From: B1 sp044370475
GTDB lineage: Bacteria; Bacteroidota; Bacteroidia; UKL13-3
Reading direction: 5' to 3'
Length of the DNA: 64,000 bases
NCBI GenBank assembly: GCA_044370475.1
Contig: JBILVK010000001.1
Coordinates: forward strand, 62,001 to 126,000
Numbering within the stretch: the first letter of the stretch is position 1; the number at the start of each line of letters is the position of its first letter. Position numbers and translations under genes: made by a program. Shown here piece by piece: positions 1 to 8,923 of the stretch. The notes under the pieces were generated by a model. It had not been told where the DNA came from. It ran no database searches and saw only the letters and a list, made by a program, of their open reading frames with translations.

Positions 1-56
1 GCATAATAATTTAATTAAGGTACATATGAAGTTCAAATAATACCTCAAATCTACCT

Positions 57-2225
57 TTATTTTGAATATAAATACTCAGAATTTCTATAACCTTTTAAGT
101 CTTTGTACCAATCCGTATAAATTTCTCCTGAACTCTGCGCCCATTGCGCAAAATGTAGATATGCTTGTGTTACATCTGGCCTTTCTTTTAAGCCCAATAA
201 CGACAATTCAACGCAATAGTCGAATGTTTCTGGAATCACAATTCCCCAAGGCAAATTATTCTTTGTGAGGTAATATTTTCCTTTCTCCAAATTAGTATCA
301 TCATCTGCATAACCAAATAATGTTTTATCAGCCAATGCAGAGGGCGCCTGACCAGCAATATGGATTTCATAGCCTCTACCTTTTTTAGATTCATTCATCC
401 AAATAAATGGATCAAAATGTGACACCTCTCCAAATTCTTTCATAGAAACTCCTTTATTTACCATGAAAGAAACCAAATACTCTTTAAAATCAACTTTAGG
501 TTGTGACATTACAGTATTCCATCCCCCTAATTCCTTTTTACTGTTGTCGAATATTTCAAATACCACATTCTTATGCCCTTCTTCCAACTTTGCACCATCA
601 AGTTTTTCTATATTACTTGGGTCAAAAGGAAGACCCATGCAAAATGCAATTTGTTGAACACCTCCAGAAGCGCGCAATCTATAAAATCCTTCATATTTAG
701 CAACTTCATTTTTGCCATTTGTAATCACATTATGTCTAAAATCCATCACCAAATCATTTAAATCATAATCACCTTTACTTGGCCATAAGTCCTCATATGC
801 CGCAGTAGCTGTTTCCTTTGCATTTGGGTAATAATTATTAAATGCTAAGTTTGGATCAGAAGGATACTCATCAATGTTATCTGCAACGCCATCGCCATCG
901 GTATCTGTAATAGCAATTGAACCATTCCCATCAGAATTACATGGCCCTTTAGGTACATATAAGTCACATAGTAAGGAAACACCAGCAGAAATAACTCCTG
1001 TATTGGTTTCAATCCCATTTGCATCACAATACTGAATTGCACCATTAATTCTACCTCCACCATTTATGGTTGTGTTATTAGCAACCTTAACCAATGAACT
1101 AGTACCTGTACCAGAAATAATATTATTAATAGTCATATTGTTTGTGGTGAACATAGAACCATTTGACATGTTTAACACCCCACCACCATTAATGGTTGTT
1201 GATTGTAATACCTTAATATAGCTAGTATTAGTTATTGGGTTATTTAACGCAACATTGCCACTTACAATCATCTGACAAGAGTTTGTAAATACCCCACCAC
1301 CATTTTGATTGAAATCTACCCCAACATCGATTTTTCCACTATTTAATAAAGTTTTATTGTTGTTAAGGGTTCCAGTAATAGTCAAAGTTCCTTCATTGGT
1401 TATGATTGAAGAACCATTGATATTTAAACCACCCGCAACATAAATAGTACCATAATTATTTACATTTCCTCCTGGACTAAAATTGCTATTGATACTTGTT
1501 TGATTTCCCCAATTACCCATACTTGAGGTTCCATTCATATTAAAATTACCAATATTAACAACTGCAGTTGAACTAATTAAAATAACAGCGTCATTATTCA
1601 AGGTTAAATTGCTAATGTTTGCATTTCCACAAATCCTAACAGTACCTCTATTCACATTTATACTACCAGTAAAAGCTCCAGTAACACAAACCACTTCTGC
1701 GCTGTTATTTAAATTAATAGTATTATTACCAGTTACTGTAGAAGTACAGCCAGTATTACAATCAGGTGAAGCAGGGGTTGATTTATTTAAGTTCACCTTG
1801 CCCAAACCACCAACGATAATATCATTCTTTGATGCCGCTACAACCACCATTGAACTTGATTTGTCGGGGTTCCTCTTAACAATATACAATTGGTCAATTG
1901 CCCTGGTAAAGGTAAGTACTCTTTCAAACGGGGTGTACATATTTGCACTTCCAGAACAGATTAAATTACCTGACCCAAATGGATTTCCATCATATACTTC
2001 AATTCGTTGTAATTGATTTACGTATATATTGCTTTCTACATTTACTTTCAAATTCACTTTACGTGAATTTTCGTACTTAAAATTATCTGGAACAATCATC
2101 TCATTGATGTTGCCAACATTCTGGGTTAAGTCGGCTTGAGGGGTAGTAGAATCACTTGTTGTAGATTTCTTACAACTTGTAAAGGTTAATACTACAAGAC
2201 TTAAAATAATAGCAATTTTTTTCAT
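57..2225 (-). CDS. LruC-domain lipoprotein with Asn/Gly-rich beta-helix-like repeats
   Basis: A 722-residue exported protein. The N-terminus is a lipoprotein signal ending in a lipobox-like LTFTSC, so it is probably lipid-anchored in the outer membrane. Residues from about 150 to 410 are rich in Asn and Gly, with repeated turns such as TTINGGG, which suggests a right-handed beta-helix. An Asp-rich thrombospondin-3-like calcium loop (DTDGDGVADNIDEYPSD, near 445) follows, then a C-terminal LruC/DUF4842 domain starting with YYPNAKETATAAYEDLWPS and containing DYDLNDLVMDF. The LruC family is known in surface proteins of Bacteroidota and Leptospira, with no established biochemical role. A -7-like element lies at 2248-2255. 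The gene stands alone and faces away from the sensor kinase at 2507. The domain call is firm; the function is unknown. Confidence 0.85.
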   Translation of the reverse strand: MKKIAIILSLVVLTFTSCKKSTTSDSTTPQADLTQNVGNINEMIVPDNFKYENSRKVNLKVNVESNIYVNQLQRIEVYDGNPFGSGNLICSGSANMYTPFERVLTFTRAIDQLYIVKRNPDKSSSMVVVAASKNDIIVGGLGKVNLNKSTPASPDCNTGCTSTVTGNNTINLNNSAEVVCVTGAFTGSINVNRGTVRICGNANISNLTLNNDAVILISSTAVVNIGNFNMNGTSSMGNWGNQTSINSNFSPGGNVNNYGTIYVAGGLNINGSSIITNEGTLTITGTLNNNKTLLNSGKIDVGVDFNQNGGGVFTNSCQMIVSGNVALNNPITNTSYIKVLQSTTINGGGVLNMSNGSMFTTNNMTINNIISGTGTSSLVKVANNTTINGGGRINGAIQYCDANGIETNTGVISAGVSLLCDLYVPKGPCNSDGNGSIAITDTDGDGVADNIDEYPSDPNLAFNNYYPNAKETATAAYEDLWPSKGDYDLNDLVMDFRHNVITNGKNEVAKYEGFYRLRASGGVQQIAFCMGLPFDPSNIEKLDGAKLEEGHKNVVFEIFDNSKKELGGWNTVMSQPKVDFKEYLVSFMVNKGVSMKEFGEVSHFDPFIWMNESKKGRGYEIHIAGQAPSALADKTLFGYADDDTNLEKGKYYLTKNNLPWGIVIPETFDYCVELSLLGLKERPDVTQAYLHFAQWAQSSGEIYTDWYKDLKGYRNSEYLYSK

Positions 2226-2247
2226 AAACTTTTAATTGTTTGAATTG

Positions 2248-2255
2248 CAAAAGTA
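2248..2255 (-). promoter_or_regulatory. Bacteroidota-type -7 element for the LruC lipoprotein gene
   Basis: TACTTTTG on the minus strand matches TAnnTTTG exactly and lies 22 bases upstream of the ATG at 2225. I see no well-spaced -33 TTTG. Confidence 0.4.
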
Positions 2256-2459
2256 AACAATAACATCAAACTATATTTGGCTAAAAGAAATTTTACAATT
2301 TACAATTTGTTTATAATGTGGCATTTAGATGGCCAAAAACAGCTTCTTGTGACTAATTTTGTGCTAAAATGAAACAAAAACAGGCCTTAAGTCTCATTTT
2401 GAACTGACCAAAAAAAGGGACTAGCTAACATAAGTCAATGCTATTCTGTGATTTATTGA

Positions 2460-2491
2460 TTTGGTCTGATAATTGTTTTAGATTATGTTTA
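2460..2491 (+). promoter_or_regulatory. Candidate promoter of the phosphorelay genes
   Basis: TTTG at 2460-2463, then a 20-base spacer, then TATGTTTA at 2484-2491. This fits the Bacteroidota -33/-7 layout with one mismatch in the -7 box, and ends 15 bases before the ATG at 2507. Confidence 0.4.
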
Positions 2492-2506
2492 TCAATTCAA
2501 AAATAA

Positions 2507-4174
2507 ATGCTCCAAGGCCTATTAAATAGAATGTACAGAATGAAGATTGGTACGCGAACCGCTATCAGTTACTTCACTGTGATCATGGTTGTAATGATTT
2601 TTACAACCAGTTCAATTCTATTATTACAATATGGCAAAAATATTGATATCAAAATTGCAAGTAGCTTTAGTCCTGTAATCAGTGCCATTAAGGATTACCA
2701 ATTCCTCATAGAAGAATCAGGAAGACTTAGTACAGATCTATCTATTCAACCAAATGCATCCAAAAGGGCCAGGTTAAAAAAAATCCACGAAAGAATTTAC
2801 AACCGCCAAAAATTAACCTTAATTGGCCTTTGTCAAGAACCTGGTTTGGCAGACGTAAAGAAACGAATTATTGGGGTTGACAAGCGCTTTGAGGCTGTTA
2901 AAAGAGCAGAGCAAGAATTACTCCAATTACTTGATACAAATAGTGCCTACTCAGACCCAATAAAAATGCAGCAAGCGGCAAGACTTAAGGATAAAATAGA
3001 TGCCGATATTGGAAAACAAAGGTTGATTCTGAGTGAAACAAGTCTCCAAGCAATCAGTGTTTTTAATAAACTAGATGCACAAAAATTCTCAAGTTATAGA
3101 ACACTTTCTTACTTGCTTTTAATTATGATTATAGTGATAGCCTTACTCGCTATCTTATCTATATATATTACTAACGTTACCATTATTAAACCAATTAAAG
3201 AACTCAGCTCCATATTGGATGAAGTAGGTGCGGGTAAAATCATATCTTTCCAATCGCATATTGCAAGGTCCGATGAAATTGGAGATATGATTAATTCGGC
3301 TCAAAAGGTTGTGCAAGGATTTAAAACCAAGGAGCAGGTGGCAAATGCCATTGGAAAAGGAGATTACGACATCAAAGTTCCAATGTTAAGTAGAAGAGAC
3401 CGTTTAGGTAAAGCACTTTCAGAAATGAAAGACAATCTAAAAAGGTCTAAAGAAAAAGAGATAGAAAACATTAAATCTTTAGAGGCATATACCAATAGGC
3501 TAGAAAAAAAGAATAAAGAATTAGACCAATTTGCATACATTACTTCACACGATTTAAAGAGCCCTTTAAGAGGCATCAATAATTTAACGGAATGGATTCA
3601 AGAAGACATGGGAGAAAATCTTAGTCCAGACTCCCTAAAATACTTCAATATGCTTAGAGGAAGAGTGCACAGAATGGAGGCTCTCATTAACTCAATACTA
3701 CAATACTCAAGAGCTGGTAAAACCCCAGAAAATCAAGAAACTTTAAGTTCAAAAGACATTGTTTACCAAGTATTAGAGAAGATGGAAATACCTAAAAATA
3801 CGAGCATTTTGGTAGACAATCTACTTCCAGAAGTTATTGGAAATAGAAGAGATTTATTTGAGGTATTTAATGTTTTTATATCCAATGCCATTAACCACAA
3901 TTTATCACTAGAACCAATTGTGAATATTACCTATAAAACCTTAGGAAATCAAATAGAATTTTGCATAGCAGACAATGGCCCTGGAATTGATTCAAGTTTT
4001 CACGAAAAAATATTTACAATTTTCCAAACTTTGGAAAGAAGAGATGAAGTTGAGAATATTGGGGCTGGATTAGCGATAGGAAAAAAAATAGTGGAAGACT
4101 ATGGCGGCAAGGTTAAATTGGATTCCAAGCTAGGTGAAGGCGCCAAGTTTTATTTTGATTGGCCTAAACATTAA
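2507..4174 (+). CDS. membrane sensor histidine kinase (HAMP, HisKA, HATPase_c)
   Basis: A 555-residue sensor kinase. One membrane segment lies at about 18-40 and a second at about 197-222; between them is an extracytoplasmic helical region of about 155 residues that probably senses the signal. A HAMP-like linker and a coiled coil (about 222-335) lead to the dimerisation and phosphoacceptor helix with SHDLKSPL (His348). The ATPase domain has an N box (FISNAINHN), a G1 box (DNGPGID) and a G2 box (GAGLAI). The SHDLKSPL type resembles kinases that phosphorylate Rcp1-like single-domain receivers, and such a receiver is encoded next, after a gap of 118 bases. The signal is unknown. The kinase assignment is secure; the partnership is inferred from proximity. 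Confidence 0.9.
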   Translation: MLQGLLNRMYRMKIGTRTAISYFTVIMVVMIFTTSSILLLQYGKNIDIKIASSFSPVISAIKDYQFLIEESGRLSTDLSIQPNASKRARLKKIHERIYNRQKLTLIGLCQEPGLADVKKRIIGVDKRFEAVKRAEQELLQLLDTNSAYSDPIKMQQAARLKDKIDADIGKQRLILSETSLQAISVFNKLDAQKFSSYRTLSYLLLIMIIVIALLAILSIYITNVTIIKPIKELSSILDEVGAGKIISFQSHIARSDEIGDMINSAQKVVQGFKTKEQVANAIGKGDYDIKVPMLSRRDRLGKALSEMKDNLKRSKEKEIENIKSLEAYTNRLEKKNKELDQFAYITSHDLKSPLRGINNLTEWIQEDMGENLSPDSLKYFNMLRGRVHRMEALINSILQYSRAGKTPENQETLSSKDIVYQVLEKMEIPKNTSILVDNLLPEVIGNRRDLFEVFNVFISNAINHNLSLEPIVNITYKTLGNQIEFCIADNGPGIDSSFHEKIFTIFQTLERRDEVENIGAGLAIGKKIVEDYGGKVKLDSKLGEGAKFYFDWPKH

Positions 4175-4254
4175 AATCAATCTTATTTATTGGCATTACT
4201 ATTCTTGGATTAATTAATTTTAAATTGTAAAATTATTCCTTGTAGATTTCTACA

Positions 4255-4262
4255 TAATTTTG
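4255..4262 (+). promoter_or_regulatory. Bacteroidota-type -7 element for the single-domain receiver gene
   Basis: TAATTTTG matches TAnnTTTG and lies 30 bases before the ATG at 4293. The receiver and hybrid kinase may therefore be transcribed separately from the upstream kinase. Confidence 0.4.
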
Positions 4263-4292
4263 TAACCTTGTTTACTTGTTTAAATTTTATTT

Positions 4293-4724
4293 ATGGGGGA
4301 CACAATGGTGAATATACTGCTAGTAGAGGACGATGAAGTAGACGTAATGAATGTGAAAAGAGCATTCAAAAAAAACAATGTTACAAATCCGCTTTTTATT
4401 TGTAACAATGGGATTGAAGCGTTAGAGTTTTTAAGAGGTGGTGGCAATGCTGGAATAAAAGAAATTCCAAAAATTATTCTGCTCGACCTTAACATGCCTA
4501 AAATGGGCGGAATCGAATTCTTGAGAGAGGTTAGAAAAGACGAAAAGCTTAAAAATATCAGCGTTTTTGTAATGACTACTTCTAATGAAGATAAAGATAA
4601 AGTTGATGCCTATAATTTAAATGTTGCTGGCTATATTCTAAAGCCTTTAAGCATGGAAAGATTTATTGAGGCCGTTTCAACTTTAAATAACTATTGGAAA
4701 CTTTGCGAATTTCCAGATAAATAA
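4293..4724 (+). CDS. single-domain response regulator, Rcp1-like
   Basis: A 143-residue protein made of one receiver domain and no output domain. The acidic pocket is EDDEVD near residue 11, the phosphoacceptor is Asp65 in LLDLNMPKMGG, the conserved Thr/Ser is in VMTTSN, and the Lys is in ILKPLS. Rcp1-like receivers work as phosphate shuttles or bind partner proteins. The N-terminal stretch DDEVDVM is nearly the same as in the first receiver of the hybrid kinase that begins 6 bases downstream, which suggests a duplication. The placement between two kinases suggests that it carries phosphate between them, but this is inferred only from gene order. Confidence 0.92.
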   Translation: MGDTMVNILLVEDDEVDVMNVKRAFKKNNVTNPLFICNNGIEALEFLRGGGNAGIKEIPKIILLDLNMPKMGGIEFLREVRKDEKLKNISVFVMTTSNEDKDKVDAYNLNVAGYILKPLSMERFIEAVSTLNNYWKLCEFPDK

Positions 4725-4730
4725 TTTTTC

Positions 4731-6731
4731 ATGAGCCAAGAAACGCCTTCTTCAGTATACAAATTACTCCTAATAGACGACGATGAAGTAGATGTAATGA
4801 CTTTTCAGAGGTCATTAAAAAAATCTGATTTAACATACACTTTAGATGTATGTTATAATGCCAATGAAGCGCTAGCAACCATTGAATCTAAAACATTTGA
4901 TTGCATCTTTTTAGACTACCTGCTCCCTGGAATTGATGGATTGCAGTTGCTAAGAAAATTGCGCGACATGTCTATTAATACACCCGTTGCAGTAATGACA
5001 TCACAAGGTGATGAAAAAATTGCCGTAGAGATGATTAAAAACGGGGCGTTCGACTATTTTACAAAAAATGATATAAACCCAGATAAGATTTCCAAGGTAG
5101 TTTTATCTGCAATAAGGCTTTGGGATGCTGAAAGACAAAGGCATGTTGCTGAAAGAAAAATCATTGAGAATAATAGTAGACTCAATGCAATTCTTGAAAG
5201 TACTCGAAATTTAATTTATGCTTTTGATAGAGACCTAAATTTGATTTCATTTAACAGCTCTTTTAAGGAAAATTTGGAGCATTTATTGCGTTCAAACGGA
5301 TTGGTAAAAACAGATATCAATCTAAAGGATATTCCTATTAATGATCAAAGAAAAAACGACTTAATTTCTAATATAGAAAGATGCTTTCTTGGTGAACAAT
5401 TTACAGGACTAGAACAGGTGAGTTTTAGCAATGACGATCATAAGGAAATACCCTTTTATGAAACCACCTTCAATCCAATTATCAACGCCCTAGGAGAAGT
5501 AACGGGAGTTGCCATTTTTTCTCAAGACGTTACAGAGAATAAAAAAATTGAACATGATTTGCTAAACGCAAAAAATGATGCAATTGCGGCCGCACAAGCT
5601 AAGTCAGAATTTTTATCGAATATGAGTCACGAAATTCGTACTCCTATGAATGCAATTATTGGTTTAACAGAGTTGCTGCTTGAAGAGGAATTTGAAGGCA
5701 CTAACCTAGAAAATATTAAGTCGATTAAATATTCGGCAGACAACCTCCTAGTAATTATAAACGACATTCTTGATTTCAGTAAAATTGAAGCAGGTAAAGT
5801 TACGTTTGAGAATATTGATTTTGACATCAGGCATAGGATGAATGAGCTCAAAAAGACATTTGAGCATCGCACGAAAGAAAAATCCCTAGGCTTTGAAATA
5901 TCGGTTCAGCCCGATGTACCAAGCTCCATAAAAGGAGATCCTTATCGCTTAAATCAGATTTTATTTAATTTAGTTGGCAACGCAATTAAATTTACATCTG
6001 AAGGGAACATTAAAGTAACTGTAAATATTTTTGAACAGACTGAAAGCAAAATTTGGATTCAATTTATTGTAAAAGATAGTGGCATTGGAATTCCACTAAG
6101 TCAGCAATCCAAGATATTTGAAAGCTTTACACAAGCTAATACGGATACAACAAGAAAATATGGCGGCACCGGACTTGGATTAGCTATTACCAAGAACTTG
6201 GTTCAATTGCAAGATGGAACAATTGGAATTGAGAGTGAAGTAGGAATTGGCACTTCATTTATTGTTAAGTTACCTTATGGAATTGGGGTAGCTGAGCATC
6301 AAGAAGACCTTACGCAAAAAAGAGCGGAACCTTCAGACCTTTCTGGCTTAAACATTTTGCTAGTTGAAGATAATTTGATGAATCAGTTTGTTGCGAAACA
6401 ATTTTTCAAAAAGTGGAACAATGAATTAATAATCGCAAACCATGGGGCTGAAGCAATAACTGTTTTGCGCGAAAGAGATGACATAGATTTGGTTCTAATG
6501 GACTTACAAATGCCTGAAATGAGTGGGTTTCAAGCAGCAGAAATAATAAGAGGACAAAATTCAGTTGTTAAAAACTCTGAAATTCCAATCATTGCACTTT
6601 CGGCAGACGCCTTCCTTGAAACAAGGAGAAGAGTTATTGAAGCTGGAATGAATGATTATGTTACCAAGCCTTTTAAACCTGATGAATTATATAGCAAAAT
6701 AGTTAAGTATACCCAAAAGGATAATATATAA
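4731..6731 (+). CDS. hybrid histidine kinase, REC-PAS-HisKA-HATPase-REC
   Basis: A 666-residue cytoplasmic hybrid kinase with no membrane segment. In order: receiver 1 (about 10-125; DDDEVDVM, Asp62 in FLDYLLPG, Lys in YFTKND), a PAS-like sensor (about 145-265), a HisKA helix with NMSHEIRTPMN (His300), an HATPase_c domain (about 410-525, with VKDSGIGIP and GGTGLGLAI), and receiver 2 (about 545-660; EDNLMN, Asp591 in VLMDLQMPEMSG, Lys in YVTKPF). The N-terminal receiver suggests input from another kinase, possibly through the receiver encoded 6 bases upstream. The C-terminal receiver would accept phosphate from His300. No DNA-binding output is encoded nearby, so the final target lies elsewhere. 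Confidence 0.92.
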   Translation: MSQETPSSVYKLLLIDDDEVDVMTFQRSLKKSDLTYTLDVCYNANEALATIESKTFDCIFLDYLLPGIDGLQLLRKLRDMSINTPVAVMTSQGDEKIAVEMIKNGAFDYFTKNDINPDKISKVVLSAIRLWDAERQRHVAERKIIENNSRLNAILESTRNLIYAFDRDLNLISFNSSFKENLEHLLRSNGLVKTDINLKDIPINDQRKNDLISNIERCFLGEQFTGLEQVSFSNDDHKEIPFYETTFNPIINALGEVTGVAIFSQDVTENKKIEHDLLNAKNDAIAAAQAKSEFLSNMSHEIRTPMNAIIGLTELLLEEEFEGTNLENIKSIKYSADNLLVIINDILDFSKIEAGKVTFENIDFDIRHRMNELKKTFEHRTKEKSLGFEISVQPDVPSSIKGDPYRLNQILFNLVGNAIKFTSEGNIKVTVNIFEQTESKIWIQFIVKDSGIGIPLSQQSKIFESFTQANTDTTRKYGGTGLGLAITKNLVQLQDGTIGIESEVGIGTSFIVKLPYGIGVAEHQEDLTQKRAEPSDLSGLNILLVEDNLMNQFVAKQFFKKWNNELIIANHGAEAITVLRERDDIDLVLMDLQMPEMSGFQAAEIIRGQNSVVKNSEIPIIALSADAFLETRRRVIEAGMNDYVTKPFKPDELYSKIVKYTQKDNI

Positions 6732-6732
6732 T

Positions 6733-7176
6733 ATGAGTATATTCATTAACCAGGAAGAAATTACTCTCGAAGCGCTTAACAATCGTGGAATAAACACCTT
6801 AGCCGAATGGATAGGAATTGAGTTTATTGAATTAGGAGAAGATTATTTAATTGCAAAAATGCCTGTTGACCACAGAACCATACAGCCTTTGGGCGTGGTG
6901 AATGGTGGGGCCTTTTGTGCATTAGCAGAAACGGTTGGCAGCATGGCAGCAAACCTATGTATTGATAGAAAAAAATTCGTGGCATTGGGTTTAGATATAA
7001 ATGCAAATCATCTCAAAAGCGCTGGAAGAGGATCGGTCTATGGAACTGCAAAACCCTTTCATATTGGAAAAAGCACTCAAGTTTGGGAAATTAAAATAAC
7101 CGATGATGAGGGTAAACTTTGCTGTATCAGTCGACTAACAATGGCTGTTGTTCCATTGCTTCCTCATGGAAAATAA
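6733..7176 (+). CDS. menI: hotdog-fold thioesterase, probable 1,4-dihydroxy-2-naphthoyl-CoA hydrolase
   Basis: A 147-residue PaaI-type hotdog thioesterase. The sequence follows Escherichia coli MenI (YdiI) along its length, for example GLDINANHLKSA and the CCISRLTMAVV tail. The catalytic Glu is Glu66 in ALAETVGS. The usual HGG before the active-site helix is NGG here (Asn57), a change also seen in other hotdog enzymes. MenI removes CoA from 1,4-dihydroxy-2-naphthoyl-CoA in menaquinone synthesis. The gene starts 1 base after the hybrid kinase stop and overlaps the isochorismate synthase gene by 11 bases, which supports a menaquinone role. A general acyl-CoA thioesterase of the PaaI family is the main alternative. 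Confidence 0.8.
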   Translation: MSIFINQEEITLEALNNRGINTLAEWIGIEFIELGEDYLIAKMPVDHRTIQPLGVVNGGAFCALAETVGSMAANLCIDRKKFVALGLDINANHLKSAGRGSVYGTAKPFHIGKSTQVWEIKITDDEGKLCCISRLTMAVVPLLPHGK

Positions 7177-8173
7177 TCCATTTGATTCGTTTGTTATTTA
7201 TCGAGGGCCTTTTGAAACCAAAACGCATTTGATAAAAGGAAATTGCCAAATAGCAATGGAATCCATGAGCCAATTACAAGGGAATAATTTCGTTATTTCT
7301 CCTTTTAACAGCGGTCAAAAAGTCTTCTATATCCCATTTACCAAGCAACAAGAATTTACAGGGAACGAAATCCTAAACTATCATTTTATTCAACTCCAGG
7401 AACCAACTAATGATGTAGAAAATAGGTATAAAAACATCATAGAATTGGCCAAAAGGCAAATGGAGAAAGGAAAATTTCAAAAAGTTGTTTTAGCGAACAA
7501 AAAAGAATTTATAGCCAATAGCTTTAACCCAATTGAATTCTTTAGAAAGATAGAGGGCGCCTATAAAAATGCATTTGTTTATCTTCTTTCATGTCCACAA
7601 ACTGGCGTTTGGATTGGTGCTACTCCAGAACCATTAATAACAACAGAAGGAAATGAACACAAAACAATTGCTTTAGCTGGAACCATTATGAAAGATGCTG
7701 AGCAAAAATTTGGTGAGAAAGAATTAAATGAACAAAACTTAGTGGAGGTTTTTATAGAAAATAAATTGCAACAAAATAAAATTCAATTCACTAAGAACGG
7801 ACCATTCCCACAGGAATCAGCAAAGCTTGTTCACTTAAAAACTGAATACACCTTTGCAAAACAAACTACGAATGAAAAATTATTCTCTCTATTAGAAGAT
7901 TTAAATCCTACACCAGCTACCGCTGGCATTCCAAAGCAAAGTGCCATAAACTTTATAGAAAAACATGAAGGTTTTGAAAGAACTCTCTACACTGGGTTTC
8001 TAGGGGTAATAAAAGAAAACAACCCAAATCTATATGTAAACTTAAGGTGCATGCAATATTCTAACAATCTAATCACCTTATATGCAGGTGCAGGAATTAC
8101 AAAAGATTCAATTGCTATAAATGAATGGGTGGAGACACAAAATAAAATGAAAACCTTAGAAAATTTTCTTTAA
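7166..8173 (+). CDS. menF: isochorismate synthase, menaquinone type
   Basis: A 335-residue chorismate-binding enzyme that converts chorismate to isochorismate, the first committed step of menaquinone synthesis. Signature segments are WIGATPEPLI, KTIALAGT, HLKTEY, LNPTPATAGIPK and VNLRCMQ; these form the Mg-chorismate site of the MenF/EntC/PabB fold. I chose the ATG at 7166 (MENNPFDSF) over an in-frame TTG at 7148, since the ATG gives an 11-base overlap with menI. The length is short for the family, as is usual in Bacteroidota. Coupling with menI is expected. EntC of siderophore synthesis is the alternative, but no siderophore genes are nearby. Confidence 0.87.
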   Translation: MENNPFDSFVIYRGPFETKTHLIKGNCQIAMESMSQLQGNNFVISPFNSGQKVFYIPFTKQQEFTGNEILNYHFIQLQEPTNDVENRYKNIIELAKRQMEKGKFQKVVLANKKEFIANSFNPIEFFRKIEGAYKNAFVYLLSCPQTGVWIGATPEPLITTEGNEHKTIALAGTIMKDAEQKFGEKELNEQNLVEVFIENKLQQNKIQFTKNGPFPQESAKLVHLKTEYTFAKQTTNEKLFSLLEDLNPTPATAGIPKQSAINFIEKHEGFERTLYTGFLGVIKENNPNLYVNLRCMQYSNNLITLYAGAGITKDSIAINEWVETQNKMKTLENFL

Positions 8174-8182
8174 AGAATGCTC

Positions 8183-8836
8183 TTACAAACATCTGTTCAA
8201 GAAATCATTCAGTGGCTTCATCTCCATAAAAGCATGAATCACCTCCTTTTCAAAACCTTTAGCAAATAAATCCTTGGTGCTGATATTTTTTACAAAAATG
8301 AAGCTTTTATGCTTTAAGTATGATATAGCAGGGTTATCATCTGTGTATCCTTTGGGTGGTCTACTGAGTTTTTCTCCATTTAAGGCGCCAAACAATTTTA
8401 CAGCATTCTTATGCTCAACTATACCTTTAAATTCATCAAAATTGTAATCGATTTCTTGCCGAACCGAGGCCAATAATTCTGGACTAGGCTGATACGATCC
8501 CCCCGCTACAAATATCTCTTTAGGGTCAATATGAATATAGTAGCCTGAAGTCATTTCCTTTTTACCACCCTTGTTTATGATCGCACCAAAATTGGTTTTG
8601 TAAGGAGACTTATCTTTGCTAAATCTAACATCCTTATTAATTCGAAAAATGCAATTCTTAGCATCAATTGAACCAATACTTGGGTCAATTGCTTGGATAG
8701 AAGCAATCAAATCCTGCACAAATTGAATCCAATCTGTCCGCAAATCAGTATAGGTGCCTCTATTTTGGTCGAACCAATCCTTATTGTTATGCAAAGCCAA
8801 TTGCTCTAAAAAAGAAATTAATTTTTTGAAATCCAT
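8183..8836 (-). CDS. TIGR02453/DUF2461 family protein
   Basis: A 217-residue cytoplasmic protein. It begins with a segment typical of TIGR02453 proteins (LEQLALHNNKDWFDQNR), followed by the family marks RINKDVRFSKDKSPYKTN, GYYIHIDP and GGSYQPSPELLASVR, and ends with LNRCL. The family is widespread in bacteria and fungi, and its biochemical role is not established. The gene converges on menF with 9 bases between stops and diverges from the methyltransferase gene. The family assignment is firm; I can say nothing of function. Confidence 0.85.
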   Translation of the reverse strand: MDFKKLISFLEQLALHNNKDWFDQNRGTYTDLRTDWIQFVQDLIASIQAIDPSIGSIDAKNCIFRINKDVRFSKDKSPYKTNFGAIINKGGKKEMTSGYYIHIDPKEIFVAGGSYQPSPELLASVRQEIDYNFDEFKGIVEHKNAVKLFGALNGEKLSRPPKGYTDDNPAISYLKHKSFIFVKNISTKDLFAKGFEKEVIHAFMEMKPLNDFLNRCL

Positions 8837-8873
8837 TTTATCAAATAATTTATAGCAAAGTAATTCAATTGCT

Positions 8874-8881
8874 TATTTTTG
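8874..8881 (+). promoter_or_regulatory. Bacteroidota-type -7 element for the methyltransferase gene
   Basis: TATTTTTG matches TAnnTTTG. It lies 21 bases before a GTG codon (8903) and 42 bases before the preferred ATG (8924). Confidence 0.4.
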
Positions 8882-8923
8882 CAAGGTGCATTTTAAAACT
8901 AAGTGCATTTTATTTTAAAATCC

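Noticed and set aside
8903..8923. GTG start for the methyltransferase
   Set aside because: The ATG at 8924 fits the family better, and the extra residues are not conserved-looking.
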